This document shows, in pieces, positions 16,801 through 24,773 of a stretch of DNA of 24,773 bases. Position numbers and translations under genes: made by a program. Under the pieces are notes generated by a model. That model was given only the letters and a program-made list of their open reading frames with translations, had not been told where the DNA came from and ran no database searches. This stretch comes from a virus: positions 1 to 24,773 of the IMG/VR virus record IMGVR_UViG_3300044956_000382; one strand, written 5' to 3'. Each line of letters begins with the position of its first letter. Position 1 is the first letter of the stretch.

Positions 16801-19800
16801 TACTCTGTAACAGCAACATTATCAAAGAAAGAATAGAATCTGGTTGTTGGTTTTAATCTTTCTGCCTTAATTGCTATATTTCTTGATCTTATCCAAGGAA
16901 TAGAAGTTTTATTAATAATTCTAGATCCTAAACTTTGCTGATCAAATCTTTCAACCAATCTTTGCTGAGTCCCTGTTCTTCGTTGAAGAATTCCTGTTGT
17001 TGTAGTAGTTCGTGTTCCAAAAACAGTTTCCCACCGCCCAGTTGCCCCCAACCAACCTCTCCATTCACCACCACTAGTCGTTGTTACTGCACCCGACCAA
17101 TCTTCCACCCAAGATCCCCATTGTTGAGGACCAAATCCATTTTGATCTGCTCCGATTTCACGAGCTCTAGAAGAATAATCTCCTTCTACACGAACAATAT
17201 TTGGAGCAACAACTTCCGTTTCTATCCAATCATCACTACTTGGATTTAATTCAATACCGCCCAAAAATGTAAATACATTAAATGGATTAACATTTTCAGT
17301 TCTTGATGCATATGGTTGAGTAATTAATAATTCATGAACGTAAGGTAAAGTAATCAATCCTACATTTCTTACTACATTATTAGATGCAGTTTGATTATAA
17401 ATTAATCCAATATTAGTAGTATAATGAGAAGGACGTAATATTCTCTCTGCAAAATCTATAGAGGCAGAATGATCCGGATTGTCTTTATCAATAACATTCT
17501 GATTTTCAAAAGAATCGCAGAAGAAACCATTTTTAAATTTATCATTTCCAAATTCATCTTTAATTATTAATGTATTGGTTTCTTGCTCAAGTAGAGTTAA
17601 AACACTATAATATTCAACATTTTGAATTCTACGATCCAACAGTGCAATATCTCTCATAGTATAACGTTTAATATTTTCTTTAAATACTAAAGCATCAATA
17701 TCAGGATCATATCCATATGCATTATATGCTATAGTTGCCAAAAGCATTGCACCATCAACATCATCTGGAGGAGACGGGATCTCTTCCGGCTTTCCTTCAA
17801 CAAGGAAAAATCTGCCATCAGCATCAACAAATACTTTATCAATTCTTTTTACAAAATATGAATAATCGCATCTAAAATCTGAGTCTTGTTTTGGTATATC
17901 AAAAATTGTAGATCCCTGATCAGGATCAAAAACTCTACTGGAAAAATCAAAAGTTGAACAATTTACTATAAATGGATCTGATATTGTGCCATTTCCTGAT
18001 GCTAATTTATTTACACCTGGTCTAAAATCTAAAATATCTCTTAGTTCTTTCTTCTGAATTGTATTTTCTCCAGATCCAGCAGAAGAAATAAATGAAGGAA
18101 TATCCGAATAATCTGTGCCAACGTATGAATTGATATTGAAATAATCACCTGTAGATTCATGCGAAAAATAATCACAAACTATTTTCAATTTACGAATAGG
18201 AATATTTCCTGTTTTTGTTCTAGTAAGTTTAGAACAATCATAAAAAAAATCTTTTTGATTGCTATCTAAAACAAATGATGAAGTTATATTTTTGCTACCT
18301 TTATTGATTGATCCTGCCGAATCACTAATTAAAGCATTTAATACATCTCCATCAGAATTATATCCTATAATAGTTTCATTTTGTTGAAAATTTATCGATG
18401 TTTCATAAACAATACTTAAACGAAGAGTTCCAGTATTAAAATCAACTACAAATGCTTTAGCACCAGAAGTTTTACCTGTAATAATTGATCCTGTTGCAAA
18501 GAAAGAAGCTTCTACTAAAGTGATATATGGAATCACAGCCTCATTAGTATCTACAGATTCATATACTGCTCTCAATTTATAAACATCTGCTTTTCCTAAA
18601 GAAATATCCTTATCTTCGATTCTAGTTCCATATAGATTACTATATGTCAATCCATATTGAATTTGATCGCTAGATTTCAAAGTCTTATTTATTTTCCAAA
18701 CTCCCATTTTAATGGCATTTTTAACTTTTGGAGTTGTTACGTTTTTGGAAATTACCGCATTAAATCTAACAGCAGTAATTCCAGTTAAATTTGCAACTGT
18801 TATAGTTGATCTTGGTGTTCCACTGGTATTAAATGTTGTATAAGCAACACCTCCAGTTGAAGAAGTTTGCAAAGATATTACTTGACCAACAGTATATGAT
18901 CCACCAGATATAGCAGTTATTGTTAAATTATAATTTTCCGATTCAACAGATTCGAACTGTTCATTCTCTGCTAGAGCAATCGTAAAACTTTGACTAGTTA
19001 CTTGTGGTTCATAAGTCCTTCTTATAATCATACTTTCATCAGAAATATTCTTAATCGATCCTTTTGGCATTTCTGTAAATAAATCTGCCTGAGCGAGATT
19101 ATCTAAGTTAGGTCTATATCTGATTACTGTAGTGTAATCTGTATTTGTCGTAGGAGTAAATCCAGAAGAAGTAGTTACTTTAATTGTTTGGCTAGAATAT
19201 GTAAATATACTAGTTAAATCAAATCCTGCAGGAACAGCATCAACAATAAAATATTGCGATGGCGAAATATATAAAAAGTCACCAGGTCTTACTTCAGGAG
19301 AAATATTACTATTATATCCAGTTAAATACTTATTTGCACCAGCAGTAGTATATGTAAATTTTGTTCCTGTTAATTTTCTTTGATCTAATAATCGAACATC
19401 CGTAGTAAAAATTACTGTTCCTGTAGTGTTTCTACCTACAATTTGTCTCGTGTCGGAAAATATATATGAATAAGTTCTAGTGATGGTTGCCTTATCAATA
19501 CCATCAACTGCAATAACTTCTCCGTTTCTAAATTGACCTATAACTCCAGTAAGAGTAATTGTTTGACCAGTAAAAGAAAAACCTGAAGAGACTCTAATGA
19601 ATCCCGTTGCCCCTGATGTTTTACCGACTACTTGAGAACCAGCAGTGATTGTTGTAGATGTAGACAAGTACAATTGAGTGTGCATTGAGATGTCAAATAA
19701 ATGACAATTATAGTTATCGTCAACTGTTCCTGTAATTGAATCTGATCCAGATCCATCAATTTCCCAACTTGCAACTCTTGCAATACCAATAATATTACCA

Positions 19801-21104
19801 GCAATTACACCTCTTGTTGTTGTGTAAGCATCTCTCAATTCTACAATTTGATAAGATGATGCAATATCAGGTCCGCTTAAAACGGGTTGTCCAAATGTAT
19901 TTGTTGTGACAACATTATTTCCAAGTTCAAATGGAATAATATTATTTTGGAAAGACTTATGTGATCTTGGTTTTGTTGCATCCAAATATGTGGGAGTATC
20001 TCTTGTAATTGAATAACCCTTTAGATAAACGCTACCTGGAGAAATTTGAACAGTGTATAAATTATCAGAAGCAGGTAATCCTTTGTCTTGTGTAATTGAA
20101 CCTGCTTCATAAACACCATTATTGAATCCATCATTCAAGCATTCTCTTACTTTAATATCAAAGGGGCGGATCATGAAATCACCCGCAGTATCATTTACTA
20201 CTTTAGCAAATCTTTTTTCTAATTCTGAATATTTTGTTTCATCGACTTTTAGCTCTACTTTTCCATTTTTTAGTCGAAGCAATTCATAGAAATTTTTATC
20301 AGCATCATCACCAATTTCTTTTTTTACTAAAGATCCTTTTAATCTAAATCTATGAGAACCTGGAGCAGCATAATTTGAAGATCCAGCAGCATTATCGTTT
20401 AAACTTGTATCATCTTCTGATGTGATAATGGATTCCGATATCTCAAGTCCAATTCTATATGATGGATTTATACTATACTGATCTAAAATTAAACTTTGAT
20501 ATGCAACATCAACAAAAAATCCTCTAATAAAATATACTCCTGTATTAATGTATGAAATCGAACCAACTTGATTTGCATCAGTTGGAATTAATTGTGCTAC
20601 TGGAGTTCCAATTTCGATTAAAGTTGTCCCGTAAGTAATTTCAGCATCTACAATAATCTGCTCATTTACAGCAAATTTTGTGATAGTCTTTTCTATACCA
20701 CCTGCTTCTTTATATTTTACAAATAATGTTATAAATCCTTTATCTGATTGATCTGCAGAAATGGACAGAATAACCTCTGCTTTCACTCCAGTTGTTAGAC
20801 CAGTTATAGTAGTTCCAACTAATTGAGTTCTATAATTTTCTACGTCTGATCCCAAAAAGGAACTCTGAATTAAAATTGAATCGACATTGTTATCCCAACC
20901 AAGTTGGCCGGGTATTACCATGGAACCATCTTTAAATAAATGCGTACCAACACTTTCAACTTGATTTTGTAAGATTGATTGTAACGTTGTTAATTCTCTA
21001 GCCTGAATAGGAAATCCTGGTCTAAAAAGAACTTTATAAAAGTTTTTAAATTTATCAAAATCGTCAAAATATGGACTGACGTTCAGGTTGGTGTTTTGTG
21101 CCAT
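13857..21104 (-). CDS. Giant virion structural protein, DUF4815-type
   Basis: At 2415 residues this is the largest gene in the window, 7.2 kb. The start, MAQNTNLNVSPYFDDFD followed by KVLFRPGFPIQARELTTLQS (residues about 26-45) and a VIPGQLGW segment, matches the N-terminus of phage proteins with DUF4815. A second conserved block near residues 1650-1830 begins WWDPLAQSFIVQEKGG, includes LSKVDIFFNSKD, and ends with QDLKFNIYRAKF, also typical of that family. Between and after these lie beta-rich segments with several GKTSGA.A-type modules (near residues 85-155, 475-535, 860-920, 1845-1900 and 1920-1975). A Trp-rich stretch lies near 1330-1370 (FGPQQWGSWVEDWSG). The position after gp8 suggests a baseplate-rim or tail-fibre protein, where T4 has gp9 to gp12. 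AGGGAT lies eight bases before the ATG. The exact role is unproven. Confidence 0.92.
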   Translation of the reverse strand: MAQNTNLNVSPYFDDFDKFKNFYKVLFRPGFPIQARELTTLQSILQNQVESVGTHLFKDGSMVIPGQLGWDNNVDSILIQSSFLGSDVENYRTQLVGTTITGLTTGVKAEVILSISADQSDKGFITLFVKYKEAGGIEKTITKFAVNEQIIVDAEITYGTTLIEIGTPVAQLIPTDANQVGSISYINTGVYFIRGFFVDVAYQSLILDQYSINPSYRIGLEISESIITSEDDTSLNDNAAGSSNYAAPGSHRFRLKGSLVKKEIGDDADKNFYELLRLKNGKVELKVDETKYSELEKRFAKVVNDTAGDFMIRPFDIKVRECLNDGFNNGVYEAGSITQDKGLPASDNLYTVQISPGSVYLKGYSITRDTPTYLDATKPRSHKSFQNNIIPFELGNNVVTTNTFGQPVLSGPDIASSYQIVELRDAYTTTRGVIAGNIIGIARVASWEIDGSGSDSITGTVDDNYNCHLFDISMHTQLYLSTSTTITAGSQVVGKTSGATGFIRVSSGFSFTGQTITLTGVIGQFRNGEVIAVDGIDKATITRTYSYIFSDTRQIVGRNTTGTVIFTTDVRLLDQRKLTGTKFTYTTAGANKYLTGYNSNISPEVRPGDFLYISPSQYFIVDAVPAGFDLTSIFTYSSQTIKVTTSSGFTPTTNTDYTTVIRYRPNLDNLAQADLFTEMPKGSIKNISDESMIIRRTYEPQVTSQSFTIALAENEQFESVESENYNLTITAISGGSYTVGQVISLQTSSTGGVAYTTFNTSGTPRSTITVANLTGITAVRFNAVISKNVTTPKVKNAIKMGVWKINKTLKSSDQIQYGLTYSNLYGTRIEDKDISLGKADVYKLRAVYESVDTNEAVIPYITLVEASFFATGSIITGKTSGAKAFVVDFNTGTLRLSIVYETSINFQQNETIIGYNSDGDVLNALISDSAGSINKGSKNITSSFVLDSNQKDFFYDCSKLTRTKTGNIPIRKLKIVCDYFSHESTGDYFNINSYVGTDYSDIPSFISSAGSGENTIQKKELRDILDFRPGVNKLASGNGTISDPFIVNCSTFDFSSRVFDPDQGSTIFDIPKQDSDFRCDYSYFVKRIDKVFVDADGRFFLVEGKPEEIPSPPDDVDGAMLLATIAYNAYGYDPDIDALVFKENIKRYTMRDIALLDRRIQNVEYYSVLTLLEQETNTLIIKDEFGNDKFKNGFFCDSFENQNVIDKDNPDHSASIDFAERILRPSHYTTNIGLIYNQTASNNVVRNVGLITLPYVHELLITQPYASRTENVNPFNVFTFLGGIELNPSSDDWIETEVVAPNIVRVEGDYSSRAREIGADQNGFGPQQWGSWVEDWSGAVTTTSGGEWRGWLGATGRWETVFGTRTTTTTGILQRRTGTQQRLVERFDQQSLGSRIINKTSIPWIRSRNIAIKAERLKPTTRFYSFFDNVAVTEYIIPKILELLKNPTQNSNTNSIPFQIGETVRVQEVSSTGVRTTIFSAKVAALNDGYKYNPYTSAELAAVYSSDTAYLNIDVNSLSEQVSPTYYGNIQVNYIIQGLTSGAKAVIKDRRIITDPAGRFKGAFFIPKGTVSTNPKWATGRRVFKLTTSPTDSPSLPGDSTSSNAQVTYEATGILETSQETILSIRNADIATVPLTEQRTTSRTRQESVQIGWWDPLAQSFIVQEKGGCYLSKVDIFFNSKDPTIPVSGQLRIMQNGIPTPRILPNSTVSIYPEDVEISQNASIATKFVFPAPVYLSDTEEYCFVLFSDSNKYTVWISEMGEIDITGDRTISAQPYAGVLFKSQNASTWSPNQLQDLKFNIYRAKFGPLSGKLVLNNAALGVGNRGIITLRENPIKSLSPSMTLILSTSTSNFTIGARIYQAITNASATIKSVVTTTTPRQLVVDNVDGTFLQGSLINQVVSYPIISSQSIASIRVDGPPTGTFTVGKTVTGSTSGATAIVTSWVLDSGGAYGTLLVNYVSNVFSDNETISQSNPTISGTVDAANTTYSGDTKQEYLSLAPSFSSAVKKVTVSHSNHGMHDLSNQVTISGIISEIAPTTLKTAITKTDVSLTVVDAAAFHTTINGLDISSTNTGYIKIDDEIMAYESIGNDATTITIKTNGRGLGNTTAADHAEGSFVECYNFDGIPLIEINTTHTNIQSPTLDTYELAVSSVATNGITGGGSAGTATQNIPFEVITPNIQTVKHSTTTIISRINTVSGSSINTGSPTEVSFVNDGSYSEVTLNTPNYLSYQQLILSGTNESVKLAGAKSFTMELNLTSETDKLTPVIDLDRSSITTTSNRINNPSNFTDALLFANDPHEAVYITKMIALDNQISRSIKVYFDAYRPPEANFKVLYRIVPVGFSDNENEIAWEFFNTTGGPDKQVSAVNDYVFKSYEYSATGLEFIKFQIKICMISSNQAIVPQFKYFRAIATAT

Positions 21105-21123
21105 TTTTTTCTATCCCTGCCTA

Positions 21124-22656
21124 TTAGAATTCAATAACAATTTTAATATCTTCGATTTGATCGTTAGCACGGGAAATCGACTTTCTATTATCTATATAGA
21201 TGACTTCTCCGCTGTTTCTTTGGATCTCTGAGAATGCATATCCAGATGTAAATTTCATACCCAAATCGTATTCTGTATTATTAATTGTCCTTGTAGAAGT
21301 ACCTGGAACTGCTGGGAAATTTACATCTGGTTCTCCAGACGCTCCAGATGAAGAACCAACAACAACATTACTTCCAGAAAATTCATTTAATGAACCAATT
21401 ACTTCTGGATAAATTCCATCAATTTTATTTTGATAAAATTTCAATACTTTAGTTACAGAATTCCAAGAAATCACTCTTCCCCTTGCAGTTATTTGTGAAC
21501 CACCAACAGTTCTTGTTTGCGTGATTATCTCATCAACAACAAAATTACCTTGAAAAACTGGCGAAAAAATTACTGCTTTTGTTGCACTTAAAGTCAAATC
21601 ATCCGTCAATTCTTGTGTGTTAAATTTATAAGGATTTAAAATTAATCCAATTCTGCGATAATCATTGTCAATTGGAAAATCTCCAGATCCTTCAGAATAT
21701 GATAATTTTGCATTAATCATTACTCTAAATGCACCAAGTTCAAATAATGGATTAAAACCGTGGCCTCCTTGAGGCGGAATAATAATATCAATTGAAGCAC
21801 CTGTTCCAGTTCCAATACCATTAATAGCATCAATAATGATTTTACCAAAAGTATACCCAATTCCACCTGAAGTTACTGTAGCATTAACAATTTTTCCTCC
21901 ATCAACGACGACTGATACCCTTCCACCAGTACCATCACCAACAATAGCAACATTATCATATGTTCCGTTATTATATCCAGATCCAGATGCTGTGATAATT
22001 ACAGTATCAATTTCTCCAGATACTGCATTACTAGAAACAGCGGAATCTGTCAGAACGGGAATATAATCATTCGAAAAGAATTTTAAAACCTGAGCAACTG
22101 GAATAGTATATATAAATTTCCATCTATAACCGTCTGAAGTGGTTATAATAGATGTTGATGTGCCAGTAGGTTCAACTGTAGAAGGTTTTCCATTTGGATC
22201 TGATGGAGAAGTACCATTATAGATGCACTTATAAACTTGATAAGTTGAATTTACAACATAGAAATCGGATTCGTATAAACGTGTTGATCCTGATGCTGCA
22301 GTCTTTGTTGGCGAATAATCATGACGATACATGTCATAGATATATCCCAATCCGCCTGTAGTCTTCTCTGGTGGTGTCCAATCTATACGACGGATAACTT
22401 GAATAGTATCATTAGATAAAATTCTTTTCAAAGAAATCATATCATCATACAAATCACTATATTCTTCAAAGCTATCAACTGCTTGAGGAGGACTATTTTC
22501 GTTTTCCCAAGCTTGTGGTCTTCCAATGAAAACATACAATCTATCTCTATCATCTCCTGCAACAATATCTGTTGCTTCTGGATCTGGACCTGCTAGAGAA
22601 GTAATAAATTTTCCTGCCGAATAAATTCGAAATTGATCTGTAAGAAGTGCTGACAT
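21124..22656 (-). CDS. gp8: Baseplate wedge subunit gp8, enlarged
   Basis: In T4, gp8 is a dimer in each baseplate wedge, binding gp7 and gp10. This protein has 510 residues against 334. Matching segments to T4 are: YVFIGRPQAWENENSPP (41-57; cf. ITFGRSEPWSSNENE), VIRRIDW (87-93; cf. VIPRRDW), SDGYRWKFIYTIP (174-186; cf. GDGYVWEYLFEIP), YRRIGLILNP (333-342; cf. FRQISIITNP), and the end RNSGEVIYIDNRKSI (480-494) then DQIEDIKI (cf. RHSGEMIYMENRPPI, DQTEEINI). Two insertions explain the extra size: a Gly-rich G.GY module at about 210-300 and a Ser/Gly module at about 368-455. The ATG at 22656 follows a weak GGAA, and a 44-base gap separates it from the upstream gene. Confidence 0.93.
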   Translation of the reverse strand: MSALLTDQFRIYSAGKFITSLAGPDPEATDIVAGDDRDRLYVFIGRPQAWENENSPPQAVDSFEEYSDLYDDMISLKRILSNDTIQVIRRIDWTPPEKTTGGLGYIYDMYRHDYSPTKTAASGSTRLYESDFYVVNSTYQVYKCIYNGTSPSDPNGKPSTVEPTGTSTSIITTSDGYRWKFIYTIPVAQVLKFFSNDYIPVLTDSAVSSNAVSGEIDTVIITASGSGYNNGTYDNVAIVGDGTGGRVSVVVDGGKIVNATVTSGGIGYTFGKIIIDAINGIGTGTGASIDIIIPPQGGHGFNPLFELGAFRVMINAKLSYSEGSGDFPIDNDYRRIGLILNPYKFNTQELTDDLTLSATKAVIFSPVFQGNFVVDEIITQTRTVGGSQITARGRVISWNSVTKVLKFYQNKIDGIYPEVIGSLNEFSGSNVVVGSSSGASGEPDVNFPAVPGTSTRTINNTEYDLGMKFTSGYAFSEIQRNSGEVIYIDNRKSISRANDQIEDIKIVIEF

Positions 22657-22690
22657 TAATTTATTCCAAAATTTTTATATCCATATAATA

Positions 22691-22698
22691 TATTTAGT
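22691..22698 (-). promoter_or_regulatory. Possible variant late promoter before gp8
   Basis: The minus strand reads ACTAAATA, 35 bases upstream of the gp8 ATG, in the 44-base intergenic gap. It is the same variant, at almost the same distance, as the site at 4846. A TATAAAAA at 22672-22679 is closer to the consensus in sequence but sits only 16 bases from the ATG. Either could be chance in this AT-rich gap. Confidence 0.4.
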
Positions 22699-22700
22699 GA

Positions 22701-24773
22701 TTAAAATTTATCATTTCTAACTCTAGTTAGATAATCTATATGACGAATTCTCCAAGAAGCTCCACTGGTTTCTCCAATTAGTTTTTCGCCACCTAAAACA
22801 GCTTGCGCTATCGCATTTTGACCATCTCCTATTATGGTAATACTTGGACTCGATGTATATCCATATCCACCATTTGTAACGGTTATGGATGTTAATTGAT
22901 CACCAGTTAATGTTGATGTTCCAGTTGCTGTAATCACACCAGAAGAAAATTGTATAGAAGGACTGGTAGTATATGCATTTCCTCTTTCTAAAATAATTAC
23001 ATCAACAACAGTTGAATCATATGAAAATTCATTAAAAAATCCGTCTCCAGTATCATATGGAATAGGATTTTTTACAACTAGTATTTTATTTACTGCGTCC
23101 CAAGAAAACACTATAGCTTTAACACCAGAATTATTTCCAGTTACAGTTTCTCCAACAATGAAATTTACACCATTATAATTATCTTGAGATCTTACATCCA
23201 TTTTAATTTCTATTTTTGCATAGTGTTCCACACCTTCTTTCAATGCTGAAGCATCAATGATAGTTGCTGTTCTTGATATCGCACTAGAATCTCTTATCTG
23301 ATCTCCCGTTTCAAATAAAGTTGTATTTATTCCGCCAATAACTTCCTCAATACCATATAATGATTCTGGGTTACCACCATTTAAACTAATTTGATCTTCA
23401 AAAGTAGTTCCAGTATTATCAATATCAGGAAAACCATCTCCATTTCCATCAAATTCTTCGATGTCTTGGAATTTTTTATTGAATAAAATGGCTAGTGGAT
23501 CTGTTAACTGATAAATTACTCCACCTTCAAAATCAATTATAATATGTGGTAATCTTGATGTTCCACTAGCATCTGCCGCTCCACCATCAAATTGAGTAGG
23601 ACCCCTATCACCTGGAGATCCCCCGTCAATAAAAGCTAAATCATCAACTTGGAATACAACAAATAACTCTCTAGTTAATGGGTCCCAGTTATATACTATT
23701 GCAATCTTACTGCTGGAATTAGATTCAACTCTAGTAATTCTATCACCAATATTAAATTCAAAGGCACTTAATCCAGTATCAGGATCATTTTGACTTGTAT
23801 CGAGAATAACTCGTTGATCATACCTAAAATTTAATCCTCGTGAACAACCAGTAAAACGATTTGCATCTTTTCCAATATATCTAATAATTTCTTTTTCTAA
23901 TAAAAAATATCCTGTGTTTGGATATTTTGTTGTTGATCCAACATAAATTGAGCTATCTGATCTACCAATATCTCGTGTTAATCCAGTAATATCAAAAAGT
24001 GCTGAATTGTATGATTGTCTATTTCTTGCTTTCCTTTTAAGAGTTGCTTGTCTTGCGAATACAACATCAGGAGGAGAAGTATATCCCTTTCCTTGTTCCG
24101 TAACAATAATACTTACTACACTACCTTGGTTTATAACTGCTTTACCTTTAGCACCAATGCCACCGCCACCAATAAACAAAACAAATGGCGGAGATTGATA
24201 AAATTGACCAGGATTTGTAATAGATACATTAGTAGATAATACTCCCTTTCTATCTACATTTGCAATTCCAGATGCACCCGCTCCGCCGCCACCATCAACC
24301 GATAAAAATGGTTCTGTCTCATAATTTCTTCCAGCATTTAATAATGCTATACCAGTAATTGTTTTGGGTACTGCCTTTAAAACAGCTCCGATTCCACCAC
24401 CACCTAGTATTTCTGCTTCTACATCATAAAAATGTTTGTCGCCTGGTTGGGTTACTTGAACATATTCAACACTTCCTGAAGATGTTAGAAATACTTTTGC
24501 ATCAGCAGGATCAGGAACCTCCTCTCCTTCTGGAACAATAGGTGTAAATTTAATTCTTAAAGGATCATATCCTTCTCCAGAATCTAATACTTTTACAGAA
24601 ACAATTTTACCATCTATAATGACTGGATTTAAAACGGCATCTCTAACTGGAATACCACAATTACCAATTCTCAAATAGGGAGGTTGTTCTGGATCATATC
24701 CAGAACCAGTATCTTCAATGATTACGGAATCGATTCCGTATTGATCATTAAATACTGGTGTAATAATAGCTCC
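22701..24773 (-). CDS. Large glycine-rich virion protein, gp7 position (5' end beyond window)
   Basis: The frame is open from the stop at 22701 to the window edge (690 codons visible). The TTG at 24674 is not a likely start because the frame continues 33 codons further, encoding more of the same repeat (SVIIEDTGSGYDPE). The protein contains repeats of the form V.....G.GY...P.V.I.GGGG.GA.A.A.V..G: about five in the first 230 visible residues and two near the C-terminus. Between them are a TGLTRDIG...YPNTGYFLLE..IIRY stretch and two modules of the VGETVTGNNSG..A.V.SW type. A Gly/Asp region reads DGNGDGFPDIDN. It lies directly upstream of gp8, where T4 has gp7, but I cannot align it to gp7 by eye, so the identity is positional. 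A baseplate or tail structural role is likely. Confidence 0.8.
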   Translation of the reverse strand, partial: GAIITPVFNDQYGIDSVIIEDTGSGYDPEQPPYLRIGNCGIPVRDAVLNPVIIDGKIVSVKVLDSGEGYDPLRIKFTPIVPEGEEVPDPADAKVFLTSSGSVEYVQVTQPGDKHFYDVEAEILGGGGIGAVLKAVPKTITGIALLNAGRNYETEPFLSVDGGGGAGASGIANVDRKGVLSTNVSITNPGQFYQSPPFVLFIGGGGIGAKGKAVINQGSVVSIIVTEQGKGYTSPPDVVFARQATLKRKARNRQSYNSALFDITGLTRDIGRSDSSIYVGSTTKYPNTGYFLLEKEIIRYIGKDANRFTGCSRGLNFRYDQRVILDTSQNDPDTGLSAFEFNIGDRITRVESNSSSKIAIVYNWDPLTRELFVVFQVDDLAFIDGGSPGDRGPTQFDGGAADASGTSRLPHIIIDFEGGVIYQLTDPLAILFNKKFQDIEEFDGNGDGFPDIDNTGTTFEDQISLNGGNPESLYGIEEVIGGINTTLFETGDQIRDSSAISRTATIIDASALKEGVEHYAKIEIKMDVRSQDNYNGVNFIVGETVTGNNSGVKAIVFSWDAVNKILVVKNPIPYDTGDGFFNEFSYDSTVVDVIILERGNAYTTSPSIQFSSGVITATGTSTLTGDQLTSITVTNGGYGYTSSPSITIIGDGQNAIAQAVLGGEKLIGETSGASWRIRHIDYLTRVRNDKF

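Noticed and set aside
22701-24674. Start of the right-edge gene at the TTG at 24674
   Set aside because: The frame is open for 33 more codons to the window edge and continues the same repeat. The real start lies outside the window.

Overview
The window is a compact late (structural) gene block of a T4-like marine myovirus. It is AT-rich, has no host-like metabolic genes, and every supported gene lies on the minus strand, so transcription runs from high to low coordinates. The T4 gene order can be read directly from recognisable proteins: gp8 (baseplate wedge), two very large tail or baseplate proteins, gp13 and gp14 (neck), gp15 (tail completion), gp16 and gp17 (terminase), and gp18 (tail sheath, running off the low end). 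The gene order and protein types resemble T4-like cyanophages and related marine phages such as those of SAR11. The sequence does not settle the host.

Layout in transcription order. (1) 24773-22701: a large partial glycine-rich virion protein in the position of gp7. (2) 22656-21124: gp8, with two inserted modules compared with T4. (3) 21104-13857: a 2415-residue virion protein of the DUF4815 type. (4) 13855-13426: two small overlapping coiled-coil genes, ended by a hairpin terminator that abuts a late promoter. (5) 13344-7759: an 1861-residue repetitive tail-fibre-like protein. (6) 7744-4845: a tightly packed gp13-gp14-gp15-gp16 run. (7) 4812-3504: two unassigned genes sitting between the small and large terminase subunits. 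(8) 3497-1621: gp17 and a small zinc-ribbon protein overlapping its stop. (9) 1532-1: gp18, 5' part only. The gp18 gene is open to the window edge.

Regulation: two exact T4-type late promoters (TATAAATA) and one CATAAATA lie 33 to 45 bases upstream of gp17, the fibre gene and gp18. Two weaker ACTAAATA sites lie at the same distance upstream of the 182-residue gene and of gp8. Within units, genes are joined by 1 to 16 base overlaps or very short gaps, which suggests translational coupling.

The most notable pattern is not a new gene system. Two small glycine/serine-rich beta modules recur in several unrelated virion proteins: one of the type GETVTG..SGA.A.V..W, and one of the type G.GY...P.V.I.G.G. 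In gp8 and gp14 they appear as insertions compared with T4. I saw no defence system, CRISPR array, tRNA, insertion sequence or reverse-transcriptase cassette. No non-coding stretch exceeds about 90 bases.
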